Origin: Kofleriaceae bacterium
GTDB lineage: Bacteria > Myxococcota_A > Polyangia > Haliangiales > Haliangiaceae
DNA: 64,000 bases
Direction: 5' to 3'
Assembly: GCA_018057825.1 (NCBI GenBank)
Contig: JAGPCY010000007.1
Span: 186,001-250,000 of the forward strand
This document shows, piece after piece, positions 48,047 through 57,726 of the stretch. Every line of letters starts with the position of its first letter. Position 1 is the first letter of the stretch. The notes beneath the pieces were generated by a model, which saw only the letters and a program-made list of their open reading frames with translations, made no database searches and was not told where the DNA came from. Both the position numbers and the translations under genes were made by a program.

Positions 48047-48281
48047 GTCCTTCGGTACCACCGCGGGTCGGCCGGCCAAACTCCGCCACCGGCGGCGGCA
48101 ACCCGCCGGGATCGTTTGGCTTATCGCCCGCGCCGCGCCGCGACTCCGCTCCGCCGCAGCCTCGATCCCGACGCGGGGCCGCGCCGCACCGCCGGCCCGG
48201 CAGAAAGTGGGAAGCGGGTCAGAAACCTGGTCCCCTACCTCCTGTCGCGGCGGGCCCACACCGTAGGATCGTCGCCGCACC

Positions 48282-50915
48282 ATGGGGAAGCTCGATCTCG
48301 AGACGCGTTCGCTGAGCCACGCCGAGCTGGTGAAAGCCAAGGCCGACCTCGTCGTGGAAGACCTCGTCTTCGCGCTCCGCGACGGCCGCGCGATCGTGCG
48401 GGCGAACGCGGCCCTCGGGCTGGCGGCGCTGGGGCACACCGGCGGCGATCTGTCGCCGTTCCTGCGCGACGCCGAGCCCCACGTGGCGCGGGCGGCGGCC
48501 GAGGCGATCGGACACCTCGGGCTCGCGCAGCGCGCCCACCTGGTGAAGATCGCGGCGGCCCTCGACGGGGCGCGCGCGGAGGTGGTCGACACCGTCGTGG
48601 CGATGTTCTCGGAGCTGATCGGCAAGGCCGACGCCGAGCTGATCGGCGTGCTCGACACGTCGGAGACGGTGGCGGCGAGCGCGATCGTCCGGGCGTGCGC
48701 GCACGCCGGCCTGCGGGGTCTCAAGCTGTTGCAGGTCGCGGCCCACGACGCCCGGCCGCGGGTGCGGCTCAACGCCGTGCACGGCGTCGGCGAGCTGGCG
48801 CACCTCGAGCCGGTGAGCTCGATCGAGGTCATGCACGCGGTCGCGTATGAAGACGACATCGCTGACGCCCGCGCGCGCGGGCAGGTGGTGCTGGCGACGT
48901 TCCTGGCGCGCACCCGCGCCGAGGCAGCGGCGAAGGCCGGGCTGGTGCCGCCGGCGGTGCCCGAGCTGCAAGAGCGGGCGCTCACGCCCGGCGAGCTGAC
49001 GGCGGCGGCGGCCGTCGCCGGCCTCGAGGAGCTGCTGCGCGCGCTCGGCGACCCCCGCGTCGAGATTCGCCAAAACGGTGTACGCGTCCTCGCGCAGCAG
49101 GCGGCCGCGGCCCCAGGTCGCGCCGCGGCGCTGGCGGTGGCGACCAACGACGCCGATCGCGCGGTCCGCCTCGAGAGCGTGCGCGCGCTCGGGGCCCTCG
49201 GCCCCGCGGGCGTCGAGGTGGCGCCCGCGCTGGTGCGCGCGGTCGGCGATGCCGACGCCGACGTCGCCGCCGCCGCCGAGGCGGCGCTGGCCGGGCAGGG
49301 CGCCGCCGCCGCCGCCGCGCTCCAGGACGGCCTCGACGTCCCCAGCCTGGCGCGGGGGGCGCGCGTCGCCGCGCTGATCGGACGGCTGCCCGACGGGCCG
49401 CGGCTCCTGCGCCAGGCGCTGGGCGCGCACTCGGTGGACGTCAGGGTCCACGCCGCGCTCGGGCTCGGCGCGCTCGGCAAGGCGCGCGCCGGCGACGCGC
49501 TCCTGGCGCTCACGGCCGCGACCCGGGGCGGCAACGCGCGGGTGCGCGCCGCGGTGGTCGAGGCGGTCGCGAGGCTCGACCCTCGGCCCGACGCCTCGGC
49601 GCCGCCCCTGGCCATCGACGGGTTCGAAGCGCGCGTGCTCGCGGAGCCGGAGCTCGTCAAGGCCAAGGCCGTCCTCACCGCTGCCGGGGTCGCGGCGCTG
49701 GCCCCGCGCCTGGCCGACGCGCGCGGCGTCGTCCGCGCCAACGCCGCCCTCGCGCTCGGCGTCCTCGGCGACGCGCCGGGGGTGGTCGACGCGCTCGCGG
49801 TCTGCCTGCGCGACGACGACGCCGACGTGCGCGCGAGCGCCGCGCGGGCGCTGGCCCGCCTCGGCGAGACCGCGATCGCGGCGTGCGCCGGCGACGTCGT
49901 GCGCGGGCTGTGCGGTGGCGATGCCGCGCTGGCGGCGCAGCTCGCCGCCATGGTGCGCGCGAGCGCGAGCCCGGCGATCGGCGTCGCGCTCGTGGGCGCG
50001 CTCGAGACCGTCGACGAGCACTACGCCGGACCGCTCTTGGAGTTGCTGTGCGCGCGGCCCGACGCGGTCGAGCTCTTGGTCGCGGCGTTCGAGCGCCCGG
50101 GCGCACAGGCCAGCGCGGCCCGCGGCTTCATCATGCTCGGCTCTGCGAAGCTCGGCCGCGGTCGCGCGGTGCTCGAGCGCGCGCGCGTCGCCCCCGAGGT
50201 GCGGGTGCGCGAGCTGGCGCGGACGGCCTTGCTCGCGATCGACGGCCCGCCGGCGCCGCCGCAGGTCCCCGAGGTGCCGGGCTTCGAGACCGACTTCCTC
50301 GGCAAGGGTTCCTACTCGGGCTCGGTCGCGGGCACGCTCGACGTGGCCGCGCTGGTCGGGTTCCTCGTCGACGGCCGCGCCGCGGTGCGGGCCAACGCGG
50401 CCACCGCCCTCGGCGTGCTCGGCGCCGCCGCGGCGCCTCACGCGATCACGATCGCCGCCCTCCTCCGCGACGATGACGACCGCGTGCGGATCGCGGCGGC
50501 GCGCGCCCTCGACGCGCTCGGCGACGCCGCGGTCATCACGGCGGCGGGCCACCTGGTCGGCGCCCTGCGCGGCGATGCCTCGGTGGTCGAGGTCTGCCGC
50601 GGCGTGCTCGCCGCGCGTGGCGCCAAGGTCGAGGAGGCGCTCTTCGCCGGCCTCGACACCTCCGACGAGGACCATGGCCTCCGCGTCGCCGAGCTGATCG
50701 GCGCGTTGCCCAACGGCCGCGACCTCCTGTTCGCCGCGATCGACAGCGAGGCCCAGAACGTCCAGATCAACGCCGCCTTGGGCATCGGCACGCTAGGGGC
50801 CAAGCGCGCTGGCCCCGAGGGCCGCCGCCGCCTCACCCGCTACCTCCCGGGCCCGCCGACGCGCCGCCGCTACGCCGTGCTGAAGGCGCTCGAGCTGCTC
50901 GGCCCCGAGAAGTAG
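48282..50915 (+). CDS. HEAT-repeat protein (PBS-lyase-like)
   Basis: 877 residues with no signal peptide. HEAT/EZ repeats of about 30-37 residues run throughout (ALRDGRAIVRANAALGLAALG, ALGDPRVEIRQNGVRVLAQQ, LVDGRAAVRANAATALGVLG). The motif LVKAKADLVVEDLVFALRDGR near the start recurs as LVKAKAVLTAAGVAALAPRLADARGVVRANAALALGVLG at about residue 460. This indicates an internal duplication of a large block. It is a probable protein-protein scaffold. TAGGAT lies 12 bases upstream. The 235-base gap to the divergent RHS gene holds nothing else I recognise. Confidence 0.85.
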   Translation: MGKLDLETRSLSHAELVKAKADLVVEDLVFALRDGRAIVRANAALGLAALGHTGGDLSPFLRDAEPHVARAAAEAIGHLGLAQRAHLVKIAAALDGARAEVVDTVVAMFSELIGKADAELIGVLDTSETVAASAIVRACAHAGLRGLKLLQVAAHDARPRVRLNAVHGVGELAHLEPVSSIEVMHAVAYEDDIADARARGQVVLATFLARTRAEAAAKAGLVPPAVPELQERALTPGELTAAAAVAGLEELLRALGDPRVEIRQNGVRVLAQQAAAAPGRAAALAVATNDADRAVRLESVRALGALGPAGVEVAPALVRAVGDADADVAAAAEAALAGQGAAAAAALQDGLDVPSLARGARVAALIGRLPDGPRLLRQALGAHSVDVRVHAALGLGALGKARAGDALLALTAATRGGNARVRAAVVEAVARLDPRPDASAPPLAIDGFEARVLAEPELVKAKAVLTAAGVAALAPRLADARGVVRANAALALGVLGDAPGVVDALAVCLRDDDADVRASAARALARLGETAIAACAGDVVRGLCGGDAALAAQLAAMVRASASPAIGVALVGALETVDEHYAGPLLELLCARPDAVELLVAAFERPGAQASAARGFIMLGSAKLGRGRAVLERARVAPEVRVRELARTALLAIDGPPAPPQVPEVPGFETDFLGKGSYSGSVAGTLDVAALVGFLVDGRAAVRANAATALGVLGAAAAPHAITIAALLRDDDDRVRIAAARALDALGDAAVITAAGHLVGALRGDASVVEVCRGVLAARGAKVEEALFAGLDTSDEDHGLRVAELIGALPNGRDLLFAAIDSEAQNVQINAALGIGTLGAKRAGPEGRRRLTRYLPGPPTRRRYAVLKALELLGPEK

Positions 50916-51020
50916 CCGGCGTCGCGCGCGTCGGCCGGGCCCCGCGCCTCGCGCGGCTCTGGCGGGTCGGGTGGGGAGGCCCTGACGTCGATCTTTGTTT
51001 CTGGGCGCGCGCGGGAACGC

Positions 51021-51026
51021 TACGCT
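51021..51026 (+). promoter_or_regulatory. TANNNT box for 51033
   Basis: TACGCT, 6 bases before the GTG start; it supports that start. Confidence 0.4.
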
Positions 51027-51032
51027 TGCGTC

Positions 51033-51635
51033 GTGACCCACCGATCGACGTCTCCAGGAATCCTCCTCTGCGGCCTGGTCGGCGCGCTGGCGTCCGGGTG
51101 CCTCTTCGATCCGCAGGCGGGCAAGGGCCCGGCGCGGTTCCACGTCGGGCCCAACGCGCGCTCCTTGAGCGTGCCGGCGTCGGAGCCGAGCGCCACGGCC
51201 GCCGCCAGCGCCGCGGGCCAGCGGTCGGCCTCGCCGGCGCCGTCGTCGGGCGAGCAGCATCTGTCGGCGAACTCGGTCGCGCTGCAGTTCACCATGGCGA
51301 CCGCGTACGGATTCTACGCCGGCGCCGAGGCCGAGACCGGACGCCTCGGCCAGCCCGGCTCCAACCTGGCGGTGGCCTCCGCCATCGTCGGGGTGGACCA
51401 AGACCTCGGCTTCGGCTCGGTGGGCGCCGAGCTCGCGGTCGGCTGGCAGAGCGTCCGGTACGACCGCGGCGACCAGGAGCACGGCGCGATGGTCGGCGAG
51501 CCGCGGATCCGCGGCCAGGTCTGGATCGCCGAGCAGTGGACCCTCGGCGCCGCGGTCGGAACGCGGTTGAGCCGCGAGCGCAGCGACGAGTGGATGGCGG
51601 GCGCGTACCTGGGCGTCCACTCCCACCGGTTCTGA
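51033..51635 (+). CDS. lipoprotein with beta-barrel-like C-terminus
   Basis: 200 residues with a GTG start. The signal peptide ends in a lipobox (ALASGC, about residue 23). A Ser/Ala-rich linker (about 45-75) is followed by alternating strands (SVALQFTMATAYGFYAG, VGAELAVGWQSVRYD, TLGAAVGTRLS, YLGVHSHRF ending in Phe), as in small outer-membrane beta-barrels. Function unknown. Convergent with the DUF4157-deaminase gene, with hexamer tract C between. Confidence 0.65.
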   Translation: MTHRSTSPGILLCGLVGALASGCLFDPQAGKGPARFHVGPNARSLSVPASEPSATAAASAAGQRSASPAPSSGEQHLSANSVALQFTMATAYGFYAGAEAETGRLGQPGSNLAVASAIVGVDQDLGFGSVGAELAVGWQSVRYDRGDQEHGAMVGEPRIRGQVWIAEQWTLGAAVGTRLSRERSDEWMAGAYLGVHSHRF

Positions 51636-51651
51636 GCGAAGAGGCCCAGCG

Positions 51652-51788
51652 GAGGCCGAGGCCGAGGCGGAGGCCGAGACCGAGACGGAGGCGGAGACCG
51701 AGACCGAGGCGGAGGCCGAGACCGAGACCGAGACCGAGACCGAGGCCGAGGCCGAGGCGGAGTTCGAGACCGAGACCGAGACCGAGGC
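51652..51788 (+). repeat. hexanucleotide tract C (GAGRCC units)
   Basis: About 22 units (GAGGCC, GAGGCG, GAGACC, GAGACG) filling the gap between convergent genes. It ends one base before the stop codon of the deaminase-type gene at 51790. Confidence 0.9.
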
Positions 51789-51789
51789 T

Positions 51790-54700
51790 CTACAGCAGGC
51801 CCAGACCGAGCGGATCGAACGGGTCGGCCCAGGGGTCGTCGTCGCTGGCGAAGCCGACGTCGCCGTCGGGGTCGGGGGCGGTCGCGGTGGGATCGGGGGC
51901 GGTGGTCGGGATGGACGCAGGCGCGCCGCCGTGGAGGCCGGGGCCAGGCAAGTGGTCGACGAGGCCGAGGAGCGCGGCCGAGGTCAGGGGCTGCGTGCCG
52001 TGGTCGCCGCCCGGCCACCCGGGAGCGAGCGCGTCGGGCTCATCGGTGCCGAGGAAGTCGAGCGGGTCGCCGGCGAACAGATCGTCGTCGCTGGCCCACG
52101 GCGGCGGCGACGAGACCGCGTGGCCACCGAACCCGGTCGTCGAGGGCGGCGGATACGGGTGGGGATGGGGCGACGGCGGCTGATGGGGGGACGGCGCGGA
52201 CGACCACGACGAGCCGAGCGGCACCGTGGTGGGCGGCGGCGCGCCGGGAGAGGTCAGGAACTGCGAGGCCTGCGAGAAGAACGGCGGGACGGCCTGGGGC
52301 GTCGGGCCGTGAAACGACGGGGACTGCATGAAGGCCGGCGCGAAGCCGAGGGGCGGCGCGCCGTGGGACCACGGGGACGGCACGAGCGGCGGCGCGTGGA
52401 ACGGGAAGGGCTGCGGTGGGCCGTTGACCGACGGGGGATACCCAGACATCGGCGGCATGGGGACCGACGGCGCGCCGTGGCTGCCCGGCACCGAGAAGAG
52501 GTTGCCGCCCGGCGGCGGCCCGAGCCCGGGCCCGAAGAGGCCGAGATCGAAGGGGTCGGGATCGACGGGCGCGACGACGCTCGACGACGACAGCGGCGCC
52601 GACGGCAGCGCGGTCGAGGACAACCCGGGCGGGCCCGGCGCAGGAGCGCCGTGGGGTGACGTGGCGTGGGTGCTCTTGTGGACCTTGGCGACCGGCGTCT
52701 CGACGGCGTCGAGGATCTGATGCAGCAGCTCGACCAGCTCACTGTCGGCGAGGAAACGCAGGTCCTTGTGCGCCAGGCCGTGCTCGACGCAGGCGGCGCG
52801 CACGATCGCGAGCAGCTCGGTCCGCGGCAGCCCCGGCGCCGAGCTGCGCACGTCGGCCATCTGGTCGGCGGTGCGCTTGAGCCTGCGATCGACGGCGCCG
52901 ATCACCTGCGGGTACGCGGGGAGCGGCGACTGCAGCGCGCTCGACAGGGTCGACCGCACCTGCTTGCGGCGCTGCTCGCGCTGCGGCGATGGCGGCGGCG
53001 GCGAGCTCGGGCGCGTGTCGCCGTGGGCCTCGGCCATCTCGTGGGCGATCAGGTCGAACTCGTCCTCCGGCACGGTGTCGAGGGGCGAGTCGGGCGCGAC
53101 GTCGGTGGTGTAGGTGCCGTCGCTGGTGCGGCAGTGGCCCATGGCGACCGTCGACGGCAGCGCGGTGTACTGCTGGCGCCAGCGGTCGCTCACCACCTGG
53201 GCCTCGGCGTCGCTCAGGCTCTTCATCTGCTTGCCGGCCAGGAGCTCGGGGCCGAGCTGGCTCGTCAACGCCGCTTCAGACAACCACGTCGGGCCCATCC
53301 GATCGCCGGCCGGGATGCCGCGCTGGCAGAAGCCGCAGCGACAGCCCATGCACGGGATCTTGGTCCCCGACGGGGTGTAGTACGTCGTCGGGTGGAAGTC
53401 GGGGTCGTCGACCTCGCGCAGCTCAGCGTGTTTGCCATCGAGCTCCTTCGGCACATCGTCCGGGACGTGGACGGTCGCGTCCGGAGCGAGGAAGCGCGGC
53501 ATGTTCTTGTACGCCTGCATCGCGTGACGCGCGACGCGATCCTGGCGCAGGTCGGACGTCGGCAGGTGGCCAACGCCGCGCTTCGCCGCCAGCTCGACCG
53601 ACCAGCCCATGAGGTCGTCGCGGCTCTTGAGGTCCCTCGCGAAGCGTCGGTTGACGGCGTTCGTGTTCGACGACACCATCACGCTCGACCGGTCGCGGCG
53701 CATCGCGGCCTGGGTCTCGACGGCCTCGACGATGCCGGCGGTGTGCAGCGTCACGGAGGAGACGTGGGCCTGATGGCGGTCCTCGGCGGTGGTGGCGGGA
53801 TCCCAGTCGAACTTCGCGAGGTCCGTGGCGACCAGGCCCTTGTTGCGGCCGAGGTTCTTGATCTCGAGGGATGGGGCCGCGCTCATCACGCCAGTCGCGA
53901 TCTTGGCGGCACCGTCGGCGCGCTGCTTGTAATGGGCCATCGAGGTGATCGAGCGCCCGTAGGAGGCCACGACGTCGTCGACCAGGCGACCTTGATCGGA
54001 GGGCAGCGTGTAGGCCCCGCCCTTGGGCGACGCAGCCTTGTTCCACGCCTTCACGATCTTCTCTTCGACCGGATCGGCGCCGATCTCGGCCCGCACCGCG
54101 TCCATGGCGGCGTGGGCGGCCTTCTTCGCAGCGTCGCTGACGACGTGCTTCGTCTTCTTCGTCGTGACGATCGCGTTCCACGTCGTCGGGAGGGTCTCAG
54201 CGCCGACGGTGATCGTGCGCTGGACCGGAGCGTCGGCGGTGGAGCCTCCGCGCGGCCCACCGGCGCCGACCACCTCATCGAGCAAGGCCTCGGCCGGGCC
54301 ACCCGCGACCACCTCGGCCGCGACTCGATCGGCGTGGCGTTCGAACGGATCGCCGACGGTGCCCGAGGCGGTGACGACCCCGGCGCGCTGCTGGACGACG
54401 TGGGCCGCCTCGTGAGCGGCGGTGTGGAGCGACGGCGTCGACGCGAAGGCCACGCGATCACCGCTCGCGAAGGCCTCGGCGTGCATCGCGGTCGCGCCCT
54501 CGCGGGCGGCCTCGTCTTGGTGCGCCGCGACGTCGCGCACGTCGTGGCGGCCGAAGGAGCGCTGGATCGCGTCGAGGTGGGGCAGCGGGCCGGCCGCGCC
54601 GCTCGTGCCGTGGCGCGCCGCCTGCGCGAGGCCGTCGGTGTCGGCGTCGCCGCCCGCGCGCTGGACCGTCGCGGGCAGGTCGGGGCGCATCGCCTCGTCG

Positions 54701-55080
54701 ATGAGGCCCGCCAGGACCTCGGTGGCCACGCTGGCGCCGCCCGACCCGCTCGCGACCGATCGCTGGATCGGCGCGCGGGCGCCGAGGTCCTGGGTTCGGG
54801 TGCGACGTCCGGCCGCACCGGAGCTGCCGCCGCCGGCACCTTCGACCGTCGCGGCGCCCTCGCGGAGGGCGTGACTCACCGACGCCCGCCGGTACGAGGG
54901 TGGCAGCGAGGAACCATCGGCCGAGATTGCCGGGTCTTGCCGGGCTAGGGAATCACCTGAGTTGGGTGACTCGACCCCACCCGACCCCGACCCCGATCCC
55001 GATCCCGACCCCGACCCCCTCCCCGATCCCGACCCCGATCCTAACCTCGCGAAACCCCGCCCACGGGCGGCTGCTCGCAC
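51790..55080 (-). CDS. DUF4157 protein with cytidine-deaminase-type toxin domain
   Basis: Up to 1096 residues. The N-terminus is Gly/Ser dipeptide repeats coded by the 54975-55041 tract; a later start near residue 60-68 (SLPPSYRRAS) is possible. QR-bearing motifs (IQRSV, VQRAG, IQRSF, VQRT) flank a DUF4157 domain (about 165-265) with H223-E-A-A-H. Residues about 460-600 hold V-M-V-S-S-N, then H551-A-E553 and P576-C577-M-G-C580. This is the zinc and catalytic-Glu site of deaminase-superfamily toxins. A CGFC pair follows at once. The last ~330 residues are Pro/Gly-rich with acidic DPF-type ends. DUF4157 marks cargo of extracellular contractile injection systems. Activity is inferred. Confidence 0.7.
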   Translation of the reverse strand: MRAAARGRGFARLGSGSGSGRGSGSGSGSGSGSGGVESPNSGDSLARQDPAISADGSSLPPSYRRASVSHALREGAATVEGAGGGSSGAAGRRTRTQDLGARAPIQRSVASGSGGASVATEVLAGLIDEAMRPDLPATVQRAGGDADTDGLAQAARHGTSGAAGPLPHLDAIQRSFGRHDVRDVAAHQDEAAREGATAMHAEAFASGDRVAFASTPSLHTAAHEAAHVVQQRAGVVTASGTVGDPFERHADRVAAEVVAGGPAEALLDEVVGAGGPRGGSTADAPVQRTITVGAETLPTTWNAIVTTKKTKHVVSDAAKKAAHAAMDAVRAEIGADPVEEKIVKAWNKAASPKGGAYTLPSDQGRLVDDVVASYGRSITSMAHYKQRADGAAKIATGVMSAAPSLEIKNLGRNKGLVATDLAKFDWDPATTAEDRHQAHVSSVTLHTAGIVEAVETQAAMRRDRSSVMVSSNTNAVNRRFARDLKSRDDLMGWSVELAAKRGVGHLPTSDLRQDRVARHAMQAYKNMPRFLAPDATVHVPDDVPKELDGKHAELREVDDPDFHPTTYYTPSGTKIPCMGCRCGFCQRGIPAGDRMGPTWLSEAALTSQLGPELLAGKQMKSLSDAEAQVVSDRWRQQYTALPSTVAMGHCRTSDGTYTTDVAPDSPLDTVPEDEFDLIAHEMAEAHGDTRPSSPPPPSPQREQRRKQVRSTLSSALQSPLPAYPQVIGAVDRRLKRTADQMADVRSSAPGLPRTELLAIVRAACVEHGLAHKDLRFLADSELVELLHQILDAVETPVAKVHKSTHATSPHGAPAPGPPGLSSTALPSAPLSSSSVVAPVDPDPFDLGLFGPGLGPPPGGNLFSVPGSHGAPSVPMPPMSGYPPSVNGPPQPFPFHAPPLVPSPWSHGAPPLGFAPAFMQSPSFHGPTPQAVPPFFSQASQFLTSPGAPPPTTVPLGSSWSSAPSPHQPPSPHPHPYPPPSTTGFGGHAVSSPPPWASDDDLFAGDPLDFLGTDEPDALAPGWPGGDHGTQPLTSAALLGLVDHLPGPGLHGGAPASIPTTAPDPTATAPDPDGDVGFASDDDPWADPFDPLGLGLL
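54975..55041 (-). repeat. G-rich hexamer tract E (GGGRTC units)
   Basis: On the minus strand, runs of three to five G separated by 2-3 bases (GGGATC, GGGGTC units) recur about 11 times. Translated it gives Gly-Ser repeats. The unit differs from tracts A-D. It could fold as a G-quadruplex in the coding strand or mRNA at the extreme 5' end of the deaminase-type gene. Confidence 0.8.
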
Positions 55081-55178
55081 CTATATATATACGCGCGCCA
55101 GCACCGCCAGGCCGCCGGCCCCCGCGGTCGGTCTGGCCTCCGGCGCCCGCGGCGCGGCTTTCTGATAGCTTCCGGCCG

Positions 55179-55216
55179 ATGAACGCTCGTGTCTCTCCGT
55201 CCGCGCCGGTGCCGCC

Positions 55217-55226
<10 letters not shown>
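55179..55226 (+). CDS. possible 15-residue leader peptide overlapping cdsA
   Basis: ATG at 55179, 7 bases after a TAGCTT box, opens a 15-codon frame (MNARVSPSAPVPPWR) that stops at 55226, inside the first codons of cdsA (GTG at 55217) in another frame. If transcripts are leaderless, ribosomes would start here and reach cdsA by coupling. It may simply be the 5' leader. Confidence 0.35.
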
Positions 55227-56089
<863 letters not shown>

Positions 56090-56157
56090 CGGCGCCCGGT
56101 CGGGTCACCCCGGCGCGGTCATGGTAGCGCGCCGCGCGGTCGTGGAAACTCGCGCCG

Positions 56158-57663
56158 ATGCATCGTCTCCACCTCTTCGCGTTCACCGCCGCGCTGTCCC
56201 TGGCCGCCTGCGCCGAGCCGCCCACGCTCGACGACGCCGGACCGGCCCCGCTCCTGCCCACCAAGGGCTCGGCCGTGCCCGGCTCGTATCTGGTCGGGCT
56301 GCACCCGACCGCAGCCCACCTGGTCGTCGAGGCCGAGGTCGATCGCCGCGATCCTCGGCCGCCGGTCGCGACGATCGCCGCGGAGCTCGCCGCGCTCCCG
56401 GGCGTGCGCGTCATCGATCCGCTCGGTCACGCGGTGCGCGCGATCGCGATCGAGGCCGACGCCGACGGCCTCGAGCTGGTGCGCGCCGATCCCCGGGTCG
56501 CCTACGTCGAAGAGGACGCGCTCGGCACCCCGGCGTCGGTCCAGACCAGTGCGCCGTGGGGGCTCGATCGCATCGATCAGCGGGCGCGCCCGACCAACGG
56601 CCGCTACTACTACCAGAACCCGTCGCCCGCGCCCCACGTCTACATCATCGACTCCGGCGTGCGCGGCACCCACGCGCAGTGGAGCGGCCGCGTCGGCAAC
56701 GGCGCGTCCTTCGCCGCGGGCGCGGACCCTTTGGTCGACTGCGACGGCCACGGAAGTCATGTCGCCGGCATCGCCGCCGGCGCCACCTACGGTGTGGCCA
56801 AGAACGCGATCGTCCACTCCGTGCGACTGACCGACGCGGCGTGCGCGAGCAGCGCGGCCCGCGCCGTGCAGGCGCTCGACTGGGTGGCGGCCAACCGGCA
56901 AGGCTTCGCGGTCGCCAACATGAGCTGGACCTTCAGCCCGTCGCCTACGATCGACGCCGCTGCCAACGGCCTGGTCAGCGTCGGTGTGCCGCTGGTCATC
57001 GCGGCCGGCAACGATGGTCTAGATGCGTGCAACTACTCGCCCGGCCGAGTGCCCGCGGTGGTCACGGTCGGTGCCACGACCAGCGCCGACGCGCGCTGGA
57101 ACGACGCGCAGTACAAGGCCAGCAACACCGGCGCGTGCCTCGACCTGTTTGCGCCCGGCGCGTCGATCCTCTCGGCCGACAAAGACTCCAACACCGACAC
57201 CCTGACCCGCAGCGGCACCTCGATGGCGTCGCCGTTCGTGGCCGGCGCGATCGCCCGCTACTTCGCCGACAAGCCCGGCTACACCCCGGCGCAGATGGCG
57301 TGCATCGCCTTCGGCGGCGCCGGCTGCGCCGATCCCAACGGCGCCGCCACCATCGGCGTGGTCACCAACCCCGGCGCCGGCTCGCCCAACAAGCTCCTGT
57401 TCATCCCCGGCCCGGCGCCGCGCATCACCACCTTCACCTGCCCTGACTGGGGCAACAGCGGCGCCAACCAGTACCAGTGCAACGTCGCCTACAGCTCCGA
57501 GGCGCCGGCCACGATCGCCTGGTCGGGCGGCGGCTCGGCCAGCTCGATCTTCCGCACCTGCACCACCGGCTCGATCGTCACGGTCACGGTCACGGTCGGC
57601 AACGACTTCGGCGCCGACACCCGCACCGCGTCCTTCGCCTGCCCGGTCGGCCCGCTGCCGTAG
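56158..57663 (+). CDS. secreted subtilisin-like serine protease (S8, proteinase K type)
   Basis: 501 residues. A lipoprotein-like signal (LSLAAC, about 18) is followed by an I9-type inhibitor propeptide (about 35-120, ending RVAYVEEDA). The S8 domain has D in HVYIIDSGVRGTH, H in DCDGHGSHVAGI and S in SGTSMASPFVAGA, with an oxyanion-Asn segment AAGNDG. A C-terminal Ig-like or Cys-bearing domain (about 420-501) starts at ITTFTCPDWG. It probably degrades extracellular protein, consistent with predatory or saprophytic life. It is monocistronic. Confidence 0.95.
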   Translation: MHRLHLFAFTAALSLAACAEPPTLDDAGPAPLLPTKGSAVPGSYLVGLHPTAAHLVVEAEVDRRDPRPPVATIAAELAALPGVRVIDPLGHAVRAIAIEADADGLELVRADPRVAYVEEDALGTPASVQTSAPWGLDRIDQRARPTNGRYYYQNPSPAPHVYIIDSGVRGTHAQWSGRVGNGASFAAGADPLVDCDGHGSHVAGIAAGATYGVAKNAIVHSVRLTDAACASSAARAVQALDWVAANRQGFAVANMSWTFSPSPTIDAAANGLVSVGVPLVIAAGNDGLDACNYSPGRVPAVVTVGATTSADARWNDAQYKASNTGACLDLFAPGASILSADKDSNTDTLTRSGTSMASPFVAGAIARYFADKPGYTPAQMACIAFGGAGCADPNGAATIGVVTNPGAGSPNKLLFIPGPAPRITTFTCPDWGNSGANQYQCNVAYSSEAPATIAWSGGGSASSIFRTCTTGSIVTVTVTVGNDFGADTRTASFACPVGPLP

Positions 57664-57713
57664 CTGCGACGCCTCGCCACACGGCCGCCGCGACGGCGCT
57701 CGGCGGCGCCGCG

Positions 57714-57719
57714 TACCCT
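57714..57719 (+). promoter_or_regulatory. TANNNT box for the acyl-CoA synthetase gene
   Basis: TACCCT, 7 bases before the ATG at 57727, with no Shine-Dalgarno sequence. Confidence 0.45.
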
Positions 57720-57726
57720 GCCGGTC

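Noticed and set aside
48047..49951. N-terminal extension of the RHS protein through the divergent HEAT gene
   Set aside because: The signal peptide at 48046 gives a natural start and the extension is antisense to a convincing HEAT protein.
51790..55080. A nearby eCIS tail operon or toxin-immunity pair
   Set aside because: I looked for sheath, tube, baseplate and ATPase genes and for a small acidic gene next to the deaminase and RHS genes; none is in this window.
57690..57712. Stem-loop terminator after the subtilase gene
   Set aside because: GGCGC/GCGCC arms are expected by chance at this GC content, there is no T-run, and the site runs into the next gene's TACCCT box.
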